This document shows, piece by piece, positions 55,973 to 64,000 of a stretch of DNA of 64,000 bases (positions are counted from its first letter, which is position 1; every line of letters starts with the position of its first letter). A model generated the notes under the pieces. The model was not told the DNA's origin and made no database searches. It saw only the letters and a program-made list of their open reading frames with translations. Source of the stretch: Aquificaceae bacterium (GTDB lineage Bacteria; Aquificota; Aquificia; Aquificales; Aquificaceae); NCBI GenBank assembly GCA_025057455.1, contig JANWWY010000002.1, positions 28,671 through 92,670 of the forward strand. Direction: 5' to 3'. The position numbers and the translations under genes are program-made.

Positions 55973-56728
55973 ATGTACTGGGTACCTCCCTTCTTTCTTA
56001 TCTCAGTGGGGCTTTTAAGCCTTTTCTACCTGCTTTTTTTGACGGCTACACCAACAAAGGTACCGCAGATAAGAAGGGAGGAGGTAAACCCCTCTGGACT
56101 CTTTGCCAAGTTTGAGAGTCTGTATCCCAAAGAAGAGAAAACGGAGAAGAGTCTGCCATCCATAAAACTTATTGCTACGGTGACGGGAAGTGTGAGAATG
56201 GCTTTGGCTGAAGTGGATGGAAGCCCAAGGACCTTGCGAGTGGGGTCTCAGGTGAGTGCGTACAGAGTGGTCAGCATTGAGAGAAATTACTTGATTTTAG
56301 TTAAGGGTGAAGATAGACTTGCTATTGGCTTTAGATTTAGCCAGGAATCAGCGCCAGACGCAAGCTACTCGCCCGCCAAACCCCTACCCACGCCTCAAGC
56401 TTCAAAGAGCGTTCAATCAGCCATATCAAAGGGGGAGCTGGAACGTATAACCGCAGACCCAGGTATAATGTTTAGGCAGATAAGGTTGGTTCCCTTCGTG
56501 CAAGAAGGGAGAACGAGGGGTTTTCTCTTTGAGTGGGTTGAGCCAGGAAGCCTTTTTGAAAGGGCGGGCATAAGAGCGGGTGATGTGCTTCTGTCTATAA
56601 ACAACCAAGAAATAAGAAGCGGTGAGGATGCCTTTAGGATTTTGCAGGTTTTGAGAAATGAAAGCAGTATAAGGCTAAACATACAGAGGGGCAATGAGAT
56701 ATTAGAAATTTCTTTGAGGGTGGAGTGA
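55973..56728 (+). CDS. Type II secretion protein GspC with PDZ domain
   Basis: N-terminal TM; IKLIATVTGSVRMALAEVDG HR-type domain; C-terminal PDZ-like RAGIRAGDVLLSINNQEIRSGEDAFRILQVL. Confidence 0.82.
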   Translation: MYWVPPFFLISVGLLSLFYLLFLTATPTKVPQIRREEVNPSGLFAKFESLYPKEEKTEKSLPSIKLIATVTGSVRMALAEVDGSPRTLRVGSQVSAYRVVSIERNYLILVKGEDRLAIGFRFSQESAPDASYSPAKPLPTPQASKSVQSAISKGELERITADPGIMFRQIRLVPFVQEGRTRGFLFEWVEPGSLFERAGIRAGDVLLSINNQEIRSGEDAFRILQVLRNESSIRLNIQRGNEILEISLRVE

Positions 56729-58707
56729 TGAAAAGGTTTCTGCCTCTTTTACTTCTGCTTTTCCTATGGGTGCCTGCAAAAACGCAGGAGATTGAAGAGC
56801 TTCAAAGACAGGCTCAGGAGCAGAGAAAAACAGGAAGGGTTTTCCTAAATTTTCAGAACGCAGACATAAGCCTCGTGGTCAAATTCATGTCGGAGCTTAC
56901 CGGGAAAAACATAGTGCTTGACCCAGCGGTAAAAGGAACGATTACCATAAGCTCCGCAAAACAGGTAAGCCTTCAGCAGGCATGGGAGCTTTTTGTTATG
57001 TCTCTTACGCTTCAAGGCTACGGCGTAATAGAGGATAAAAACTTTGTTCGTATAGTTCCCATAGCTCAAGCCATACCTCTTGCAGAGCCAAAAAAGCCAA
57101 TCACAGGTGCGGAGATAGTCATATACATATTCACTGCGGAAAATACTCAAGTAGCTCAGCTACAACAGGCTATACAACCCTTTCTCTCACCCTTTGCCAA
57201 GACGGGCGTTCATGCACAGACAAACACTCTAATAATCGCTGACATAGGCAAAAACGTAGATAAGGTAAAGAGAATACTCAAAGAGCTCGATTCTCCAGAA
57301 AGGACTCTGAAAGTAAAGTTCTATCCTCTACAGAAGGCAAGGGCGGAGAGCGTTTTTCAGAGCGTGCAAGGAATTTTGAGCGCTCTCCAACAGCAAACTG
57401 GTTCTTTGAGCGTTGCTACCTTTAGCAAGGACGCAAACGCCATCATAGTCATAGCGAGGGACGAAGTGCACAATGTGGTGGACGAGGTTATAAAAACCAT
57501 AGATAAGTCCACACAATTTGTGGAAGACAGAAGCTTCTATATCGTACCTCTCAAGTTTATATCCGCAGAGGAGCTTCACAAGAGCCTTCAGAGCCTCCTT
57601 TCTGGTGTCTCACCTACCGTGGTTCAGCCTCAGCCGACGCCACAACCTCAACCCGTTGACATAAGGGGGCTTGAAACGCCCCTACAGAGGCCGCAGCCTG
57701 CTCCAAAGCAACCAGTCCAACCCCTTTCTCCTATACAGACAAAAGAGGGCCTTCGCATAGGCTTTGATAGGGGCACCAATTCGGTGCTTATATACGCCAC
57801 ACCTCAGGAATTTGAAGGGTTGAAATCCCTCATAGAAAAGCTAGATGTGAGAAAAAGGCAGGTGCTTATTGCAGCGTCCGTCGTGGAGATGTCCACGAGC
57901 AGAGCCTTAGACATAGGCATAAGGTGGCAGGCTATTGGTTCAAAGGGAGGTGCAGGATTTGGTGCAGGTAGTCTTCAAGACCTATACAGCTCTTTGCTCT
58001 CGGGGAGCTTTATTTTGGGTTTTATAAACAACGTGGGTAGAACCGTTACCATAGGGGGTACTACTCTTTTCTTTCCAGACCTTGTGCTTTTACTTTCTCT
58101 CCTTGAAAAGGGCACTGGCTTTAACCTCATATCCAACCCAAAGGTCCTAACCCTTGACAATCAGACTGCGGAGATAAAAGTAGGCCAAGTAGTACCCTTT
58201 GCCTCGGGCGTGAAGTTTGACATAAACGGACAACCTGTCATAACTTACGACTACAAGGAGGTGGGTTTAGACCTAAAAATAACCCCCACCATAGCTGAGG
58301 GTAACCTAAGGCTCATGATTAACCTTCAGGTTCAGGAAATAGTGGACTTTATAAGACCACAGGTAGGGCAACTCAGCTATGCGGTGCCTGTTACCTCCAA
58401 CAGACAGGTAAACTCGGATGTGGTAGTAGAAAACGGACAAACCATAATAATAGGCGGGCTTGTTAGCACAAGAAGTATTAGCACAGAAGAGGGAGTGCCC
58501 GGGCTTAAAAATTTGCCAATCTTTGGCAGACTCTTTAGAAGAGATTCGCAGACGGAGGATAAAGTATCCCTTTTCATATTCCTGACTCCTTACATCGTTG
58601 AGAAACCAGAAGATCTGACGAGAATAACTCAGGAGCATCAGAGGCTGGCGGAGGAACTAAAAAAGCTAATGAAAAAGCAAAGGAAGAATGAAAAGACTGA
58701 ACCTTAA
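56725..58707 (+). CDS. gspD: Type II secretion secretin GspD
   Basis: NADISLVVKFMSELTGKNIVLDPAVKGTITI; NPKVLTLDNQTAEIKVGQVVP; VVENGQTIIIGGLV. Confidence 0.95.
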   Translation: MMKRFLPLLLLLFLWVPAKTQEIEELQRQAQEQRKTGRVFLNFQNADISLVVKFMSELTGKNIVLDPAVKGTITISSAKQVSLQQAWELFVMSLTLQGYGVIEDKNFVRIVPIAQAIPLAEPKKPITGAEIVIYIFTAENTQVAQLQQAIQPFLSPFAKTGVHAQTNTLIIADIGKNVDKVKRILKELDSPERTLKVKFYPLQKARAESVFQSVQGILSALQQQTGSLSVATFSKDANAIIVIARDEVHNVVDEVIKTIDKSTQFVEDRSFYIVPLKFISAEELHKSLQSLLSGVSPTVVQPQPTPQPQPVDIRGLETPLQRPQPAPKQPVQPLSPIQTKEGLRIGFDRGTNSVLIYATPQEFEGLKSLIEKLDVRKRQVLIAASVVEMSTSRALDIGIRWQAIGSKGGAGFGAGSLQDLYSSLLSGSFILGFINNVGRTVTIGGTTLFFPDLVLLLSLLEKGTGFNLISNPKVLTLDNQTAEIKVGQVVPFASGVKFDINGQPVITYDYKEVGLDLKITPTIAEGNLRLMINLQVQEIVDFIRPQVGQLSYAVPVTSNRQVNSDVVVENGQTIIIGGLVSTRSISTEEGVPGLKNLPIFGRLFRRDSQTEDKVSLFIFLTPYIVEKPEDLTRITQEHQRLAEELKKLMKKQRKNEKTEP

Positions 58708-59329
58708 GCATCTTTTAGCCTACGTTGTTGGGTTTCCAATATTCCTTGCTGTGGTTTTTTTTCTGACCTTTCCCAAGTTTTTGTTTCTTGACAGGGAGCT
58801 CTCAAAGAGAAACCTATACTTGACAGCGGAGAAGGTAGAAGAGAGCCTTACAGAAGTAAAACTAACAGGTGTTAACCTCTACGACCAGAAGTCAAAGCTT
58901 GCAAGGTTTGACACGCTAAGAATTTCCCTCAGTTTCTTTAAAGTCACTGTTTATGGGCTTTGCGAGGGCAAGCCTTTGAGGTTAGGCTGGTCTCCTTTTA
59001 GCATAAGTATAAGGGCGGACGGCTTTACCTGCCTGCGTGGTTTAGAAGAGCTCTCCGCCGACCTTCTGGCAAAGGAAGGTATATACGGACGCATTAACAT
59101 AAAGGGTATAGAGGTGCAGGATACGAAGTTGGACAGTCTTTCCCTCGAACTGAAGGGAAGGGTGTTTACCGCAAGGGCTAAGTTTATGGGTACAGAGCTT
59201 GTGGGCGATGGTCAGATAGTTTTTAAGAGAAGAGACCCTCTAAAGTCTTCACTAAACGGACAGGTTTCTGGGCTTGGAATGAGGGTTTTGATATCTGGCA
59301 CCCTAGAGAGACCTCAGATAATGAGGTAA
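58688..59329 (+). CDS. Type II secretion GspN-like protein
   Basis: N-terminal TM, beta-rich protein directly downstream of and overlapping gspD. Confidence 0.55.
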   Translation: MKRLNLKHLLAYVVGFPIFLAVVFFLTFPKFLFLDRELSKRNLYLTAEKVEESLTEVKLTGVNLYDQKSKLARFDTLRISLSFFKVTVYGLCEGKPLRLGWSPFSISIRADGFTCLRGLEELSADLLAKEGIYGRINIKGIEVQDTKLDSLSLELKGRVFTARAKFMGTELVGDGQIVFKRRDPLKSSLNGQVSGLGMRVLISGTLERPQIMR

Positions 59330-59339
59330 AATTAGTTAG

Positions 59340-59510
59340 ATGTCAGAGCTTGACGTAAAAATCCTCGTAAACGGCAAGCAGGTAAACCTAAAAGACTTTC
59401 CCAAGAGGGTGCTATACAACCTTTTGCTTGGCTATGTAAAGAGCCTTAACTTAGAAGAGGAGCCGAAAGAAGTGCAGGTATATGTCAAACTTAAAGAGGA
59501 AAATAGTTGA
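59340..59510 (+). CDS. Small hypothetical protein (56 aa), not in the supplied ORF track
   Basis: MSELDVKILVNGKQVNLKDFPKRVLYNLLLGYVKSLNLEEEPKEVQVYVKLKEENS*; fills the gspN-rluD gap and overlaps rluD start by 29 bp. Confidence 0.5.
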   Translation: MSELDVKILVNGKQVNLKDFPKRVLYNLLLGYVKSLNLEEEPKEVQVYVKLKEENS

Positions 59511-60462
59511 AAGTCTGATTTTTGAAGTTCAGGAAGGACAGGAAGGGCTAAGGCTTGACCAGTTTTTGTCATTGGTATATCCAGACTTTTCAAGGAGCTA
59601 CCATCAAAAACTCATAGAAGAGGGTTACGTGCTTGTAGATGACCTTACTGTAAAAAAACCATCAAAGAGGTTAAAAGAAGGTCAGAGGATAACCTTTCTT
59701 TTGCCAGAGCCTGAACCCCTGCAGGTACTTCCAGAGAATATACCCATAGATATACTTTATGAGGACCAGCATATAATAGTGCTTCTAAAGCCCTGTGGCC
59801 TTGTTGTCCATCCTTCACCTGGCTATACTTCTGGCACTCTGGTAAACGCCCTTTTGTATCATGTAAAGAGTCTCTCCTCCATAGGTGGTGTGGAAAGACC
59901 GGGTATAGTCCATAGGTTAGACAAAAACACGATGGGTCTTATGGTGGTAGCAAAAACAGACATAGCTCACAGAGGCCTTACAGAGCAGTTCAAGGAAAGA
60001 AGGGTAGAAAAGTTTTACAAAGCTCTCGTAAAAGGCTTACCTCAGTGGGATTATAAATATGTTGAAGCTTCAATAGGTAGGCATCTGATAGACAGAAAAA
60101 GGTTTGCAATAAGGGAAGATGGCAAGCCTGCGATGAGCGAAGTATGGGTCTTAAAAAGGTTTTACCGTCAAAGTATAAGCCTGCTCAAGGTTAAAATACA
60201 CACTGGAAGAACTCACCAGATAAGAGTTCACCTTTCCTCATTGGGCTTTCCCATACTTGGGGATTATACCTATGGCTTTAAGAGAAGCTCCGTAGACAGA
60301 AGGTTGCTTGAAGTCATGGATGATTGTCACATGCTGTTTAGCTACCACCTTGCCTTTGAACATCCTGTGGAGAAAAGGTGGCTTAGCTTTGAGGCAGAAG
60401 AGCCAGAACCCTTTAGAAGCACCTTAGCTATGGTGCAAAAGTTGGAGGAAGAGCTCCCTTAG
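59482..60462 (+). CDS. rluD: RluA/RluD-family 23S rRNA pseudouridine synthase
   Basis: S4 domain; GIVHRLDKNTMGLMVVAKT; IHTGRTHQIRVHLSSLGFPILGD. Confidence 0.93.
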   Translation: MSNLKRKIVESLIFEVQEGQEGLRLDQFLSLVYPDFSRSYHQKLIEEGYVLVDDLTVKKPSKRLKEGQRITFLLPEPEPLQVLPENIPIDILYEDQHIIVLLKPCGLVVHPSPGYTSGTLVNALLYHVKSLSSIGGVERPGIVHRLDKNTMGLMVVAKTDIAHRGLTEQFKERRVEKFYKALVKGLPQWDYKYVEASIGRHLIDRKRFAIREDGKPAMSEVWVLKRFYRQSISLLKVKIHTGRTHQIRVHLSSLGFPILGDYTYGFKRSSVDRRLLEVMDDCHMLFSYHLAFEHPVEKRWLSFEAEEPEPFRSTLAMVQKLEEELP

Positions 60463-61530
60463 CTTAAGTATGGTACCTTCACCACCCAGCATATCCCTCA
60501 GCCTTTTAAACTCTCCTAACATCTGTTCCTTTGCCTTGACGTCTTCTAAAAACTCTTTAAGAGCTTTACAGAGCTGTTGGGGCTTTTTTTGCACCAGCTC
60601 GGGGACTGCTTCCTTGTTCAGTATAAGATTTGTTAACGATATGTGTTTTACCTTTACGAGAAGTTTCCCCAAAAGGTATGAGATAGGGCTGACTCTGTAA
60701 AAGACCAAGTGTGGAGAAAATAGGAGGCTTGCCTCGAGCTCCGCGGTTCCGCTGGCAACAAGCGTAAAATCCGCATAAGCCATAAGGTTGTAGGCGGGCT
60801 TTTCCATGTCCTTTGGGGTTATTGTCCTGACCGGAAAGTCCTTCAAACCCTCCCTTATGTAATCTTTGAAGCTCTCGAAGGTGGGAATAAAGATAGGCAT
60901 ACGAGGCTCCAAGCATCTAAAGACCTGCCTCAAATAAGGTACGTGCCTTTTTATTTCGCTCCAACGGCTACCTGGAAGCACAGCCATATAGCTCTCTACG
61001 CCGAGGATTTCCCTTACCTGCCTTTCGGTCAGAGATGCCTTTGCCAAGTCCACAAGAGGATGACCTACAAAGTGAACGTGAAAGCCTTCTCTTTTATATT
61101 TTTCGTAGAATTCCGCTTCAAATGGCAGTAGCACCACAAGGTGGTCCACAAGCTCAGAGATAAGTTTAGCTCTGTCTTCTTTCCAAGCCCATACCTGAGG
61201 GGATATGAAGTAGATGACCTTCTTTACTTTGCCCTTTGCACGCTTTAGCAGTGGAAGGTTAAAAGCAGGTGCATCACAAAGTATTATGGCATCCATGTCC
61301 GGCAGTAGCTTTTCTATCCTTTTCCATAGGCTGTAGACGTAGGGTATTTTGGGAATGGCTTCAGTTATGCCAACCACCGAAAGGTCCTCTATCTTGGCTA
61401 TGCTTTCAAATCCTATGCTTTCAAGCCTCTCGTCGGTTATGGCGGTAAAGTTTATGCCCTTAACGTCCTTGAATATCTCGTAAATGTAATTGCTCGCAGA
61501 CCTCTCACCAAGGGACACAAAAACCTTCAT
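60424..61530 (-). CDS. lpxB: Lipid-A-disaccharide synthase
   Basis: MKVFVSLGERSASNYIYEIF; YFISPQVWAWKEDRAKLI; FVGHPLVD; LPGSRWSEIKRH; ASGTAELEAS. Confidence 0.95.
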   Translation of the reverse strand: MKVFVSLGERSASNYIYEIFKDVKGINFTAITDERLESIGFESIAKIEDLSVVGITEAIPKIPYVYSLWKRIEKLLPDMDAIILCDAPAFNLPLLKRAKGKVKKVIYFISPQVWAWKEDRAKLISELVDHLVVLLPFEAEFYEKYKREGFHVHFVGHPLVDLAKASLTERQVREILGVESYMAVLPGSRWSEIKRHVPYLRQVFRCLEPRMPIFIPTFESFKDYIREGLKDFPVRTITPKDMEKPAYNLMAYADFTLVASGTAELEASLLFSPHLVFYRVSPISYLLGKLLVKVKHISLTNLILNKEAVPELVQKKPQQLCKALKEFLEDVKAKEQMLGEFKRLRDMLGGEGTILKLRELFLQLLHHS

Positions 61531-61943
61531 AAAGCCTTTGCAAAAAGTTCAAAATTCCCCTTACCCTTTTTCTCCACTCTTATCCTTATGCCCTTTAAAT
61601 CCATAAAAAGGGCGTGAGATATCTCTACCCTCCCAGAGCTCCTAATACTCACGTACCTCTCACCGTAGCAGTTTTCCAGACTATTTCTGAAAGTAGCCTT
61701 TAGGTATGCCCCGTCGTGATGCTCCATAATTTCCGTGTAAACTACTTCCATGTAGTTGTTTTCTTCCACAGCCTCTTTCCACAGGTCTTCTACGTCATGC
61801 ATTTTTAGTTCAAACCTAAGACCCATTTCAAGGTCTTCTGGGTCAGAATCTTGTATAAAAGCTTCTACGTGAGGCTCAATAAGGGAACATAACCTTTTGA
61901 GCCTTGAGAATGCTTCCTCTCTGTAGCTTTCTTGTATGGGCAT
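61527..61943 (-). CDS. Hypothetical protein (138 aa)
   Basis: Clean ORF coupled to lpxB by 4-bp overlap; no family recognised. Confidence 0.55.
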   Translation of the reverse strand: MPIQESYREEAFSRLKRLCSLIEPHVEAFIQDSDPEDLEMGLRFELKMHDVEDLWKEAVEENNYMEVVYTEIMEHHDGAYLKATFRNSLENCYGERYVSIRSSGRVEISHALFMDLKGIRIRVEKKGKGNFELFAKAL

Positions 61944-61956
61944 GGGTATATTTTAA

Positions 61957-62988
61957 CTAATCTACCCTCAAAACCACTTTTCCAAAGTGTCGGGATTCCT
62001 CTAAATACTTATGAGCTTCTGCGGCCCCTTCCAGTGGAAAAACCCTGTCCACCACTGGCTTCAAAAGACCCCTTTCAAAGAGTTCAGTAATCTTAAAAAG
62101 GTCAGCCCTTGGTCCAATGTAAACACCCAAAAGCTCTATCTCACGCACAAATACGTATCTAATGTCTATCTGAGCTTCGGAACCCGTGGTGGTGCCAAAA
62201 AACACCAGCTTTCCTCCCTTTTTAAGACATTCTACGCTCTTGCGGAAAGTTTGACTGCCCACATGGTCCACTACTATATCCACGCCTTCTTTGAAAAGCT
62301 CCCTGACCCTTTTGACTACATCTTCCTCGTAGTGGTTTATTACCACATGTGCTCCCAGTTCTATACATCTCTTTGCCTTTTCCTCTGAGCCTACAGTAGC
62401 AACAACAAAGGCACCAAAGAGTTTGGCAAGCTGTATGCCTGCCACTCCAACACCAGAAGAGCCACCCCATATTAGCACCCTGTGGTTGGGTTTTATCTGA
62501 GCCTTGTTTACCAAGGCATTCCACACGGTAAGAAAAGTAAGGGGATAACTGCTGGCTTCTTCAAAGCTAAGGTTGGAGGGTTTTTTTATGACGTTTTCCT
62601 TTGGTACCTTTACATACTGGGCGTAGCCCCCCTTAGTCTTGAGCCCAAGAATGTCGTAGTATCTACAGTGATTATCGTGACCTGATTGACATTCATGACA
62701 CACACCGCAGGAAAGCCCAGGAGCAATCACTACCTCATCCCCCTCCTTTACGTGTTTTACTAAACTTCCAACCTTTTCTACTACACCGCTCACATCTGAA
62801 CCAAGCACATGGGGGAGCTCAGGCTTTACCGCTAAGGCACCCATCCTAACCCATATGTCTAAGTGGTTCAATGCCACCGCTTTAACGCGCACAAGCACCT
62901 CATCTTCCTTTATCTGTGGCGTAGGGAAATTTTCCACAAACTTGAGTTTTTCTATACCTCCAAAGTCTTCAAGGATGACCGCTCTCAT
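61957..62988 (-). CDS. Zinc-binding alcohol dehydrogenase family protein
   Basis: HVLGSDVSGVVEKVGSLV; GLSCGVCHECQSGHDNHC; VLIWGGSSGVGVAGIQLAKLFGA. Confidence 0.92.
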   Translation of the reverse strand: MRAVILEDFGGIEKLKFVENFPTPQIKEDEVLVRVKAVALNHLDIWVRMGALAVKPELPHVLGSDVSGVVEKVGSLVKHVKEGDEVVIAPGLSCGVCHECQSGHDNHCRYYDILGLKTKGGYAQYVKVPKENVIKKPSNLSFEEASSYPLTFLTVWNALVNKAQIKPNHRVLIWGGSSGVGVAGIQLAKLFGAFVVATVGSEEKAKRCIELGAHVVINHYEEDVVKRVRELFKEGVDIVVDHVGSQTFRKSVECLKKGGKLVFFGTTTGSEAQIDIRYVFVREIELLGVYIGPRADLFKITELFERGLLKPVVDRVFPLEGAAEAHKYLEESRHFGKVVLRVD

Positions 62989-63005
62989 GGTATGCTAATT
63001 ATACT

Positions 63006-64000
63006 ATGCGTATAGAGGATTTAAGAAATTCCGCTTGGAGGTTCAACGAAAGGCTTCGCTTTTTGAAAGAAAGGGGGCAGATTCTTACAGAAGAGTATGA
63101 GCCTGTAGTAAAGGAAATCATTCAGAGGGTTCAAAGAGAGGGTAACAGAGCTGTGCTTGAATACACCAAGAGGTTTGATAATCTTGACCTAAAACCTGAT
63201 GCGATGGAAGTTCCTTACGAAGAACTTGAAAGGGCATACAACGAAATAGAAGAGGACATTAAATCCGCTCTTGAGATAGCTCACGAGAGGATAAGACGCT
63301 TCCACGAAAAACAGTTAGAAAGAAGTTTTTTTGTGGAAGAAGAAGGCATGATACTTGGTAATAGAGTTTTGCCCCTTGAAAGGGTGGGGTTGTACGTGCC
63401 AGGGGGAAAGGCTTCTTACCCTTCCACAGTGCTTATGAACGCCGTGCCTGCAATCGTCGCTGGGGTGGAAGAGGTTATAATGGTTTCACCAAAACCCAAT
63501 AAATACACCCTTGCGGCGGCTTTTGTTGCAGGTGTTAGTAGGGTTTACCAAATAGGTGGTGCTCAAGCCATAGCCGCTCTTGCCTTTGGCACAGAAACCT
63601 TGCCAAAGGTGGACAAAATAGTGGGACCGGGCAACATATACGTAGCTCTTGCCAAAAAGCTTCTATACGGAATTGTGGACATAGACATGATAGCCGGTCC
63701 ATCAGAGATACTTATCATAGCTGATGGGACTGTGGACCCAAAGTGGACTGCTTCGGACCTTCTTTCTCAGGCGGAGCACGATGAACTTGCGGGAGCTTTT
63801 ATGATAACTACCGACGAGGACTATGCGCAGGAAGTGTCCAGATGGGTGAAAAGGTTTCTTGAGGACTTTCCAAGAAGGGAAATAGCGGAAAATTCCATAG
63901 AAAGGTTTGGAACTATCTTTTTGGTTGAGGACCTATTCAAAGCCTGCGAAGTAGCCAACTACATAGCACCCGAGCACCTTGAAGTGCTTACAGAAGACCC
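63006..64000 (+). CDS. hisD: Histidinol dehydrogenase (3' truncated by window edge)
   Basis: MRIEDLRNSAWRFNERL...VGLYVPGGKASYPSTVLMNAVPAIVAGVEEVIMVSP...AGPSEILIIADG; ORF missing from track because it runs off the window. Confidence 0.95.
   Translation, partial: MRIEDLRNSAWRFNERLRFLKERGQILTEEYEPVVKEIIQRVQREGNRAVLEYTKRFDNLDLKPDAMEVPYEELERAYNEIEEDIKSALEIAHERIRRFHEKQLERSFFVEEEGMILGNRVLPLERVGLYVPGGKASYPSTVLMNAVPAIVAGVEEVIMVSPKPNKYTLAAAFVAGVSRVYQIGGAQAIAALAFGTETLPKVDKIVGPGNIYVALAKKLLYGIVDIDMIAGPSEILIIADGTVDPKWTASDLLSQAEHDELAGAFMITTDEDYAQEVSRWVKRFLEDFPRREIAENSIERFGTIFLVEDLFKACEVANYIAPEHLEVLTED

Overview
A compact, near-fully coding chromosomal window. The gene complement looks like an Aquificales-type thermophilic bacterium (inferred from family resemblance only). 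Most of it is housekeeping: lgt, sppA, murC, recJ, maf, bioB, lptA/lptC/kdsC, thrS, minCDE, rodA, gltD, argS, ugd/uxs, hisB, holA, rho, mnmE, dnaN, gcvPB, resB, tadA, rluD, lpxB, partial hisD, and a type II secretion gene cluster. Accessory or unusual items: (1) a family-1-type encapsulin shell gene whose stop codon overlaps the start of a large VWA-domain protein (ATGA), with no recognisable classical cargo nearby; (2) a selenocysteine tRNA (UCA anticodon, 8+5 bp acceptor/T stems, long variable arm); (3) a ~0.5 kb convergent intergenic region (about 8.26-8.75 kb) with at least seven copies of TTTCACACCC(T/C)A in both orientations, including a 21-bp inverted-repeat pair; (4) a decayed transposase next to selC; (5) a divergent MEMO / AmmeMemoRadiSam radical SAM pair whose predicted start codons overlap; (6) a Pho-box-like direct repeat upstream of a phoU-histidine kinase pair; (7) recurrent TATAAT boxes 6-10 nt before start codons, suggesting leaderless mRNAs; (8) an AT-rich segment at the start of the T2SS cluster with duplicated gspF. 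tRNA-Arg(CCG) and tRNA-Asn(GTT) are also present. No CRISPR array, rRNA or intact mobile element was seen. All family calls come from reading the translations; no searches were run.
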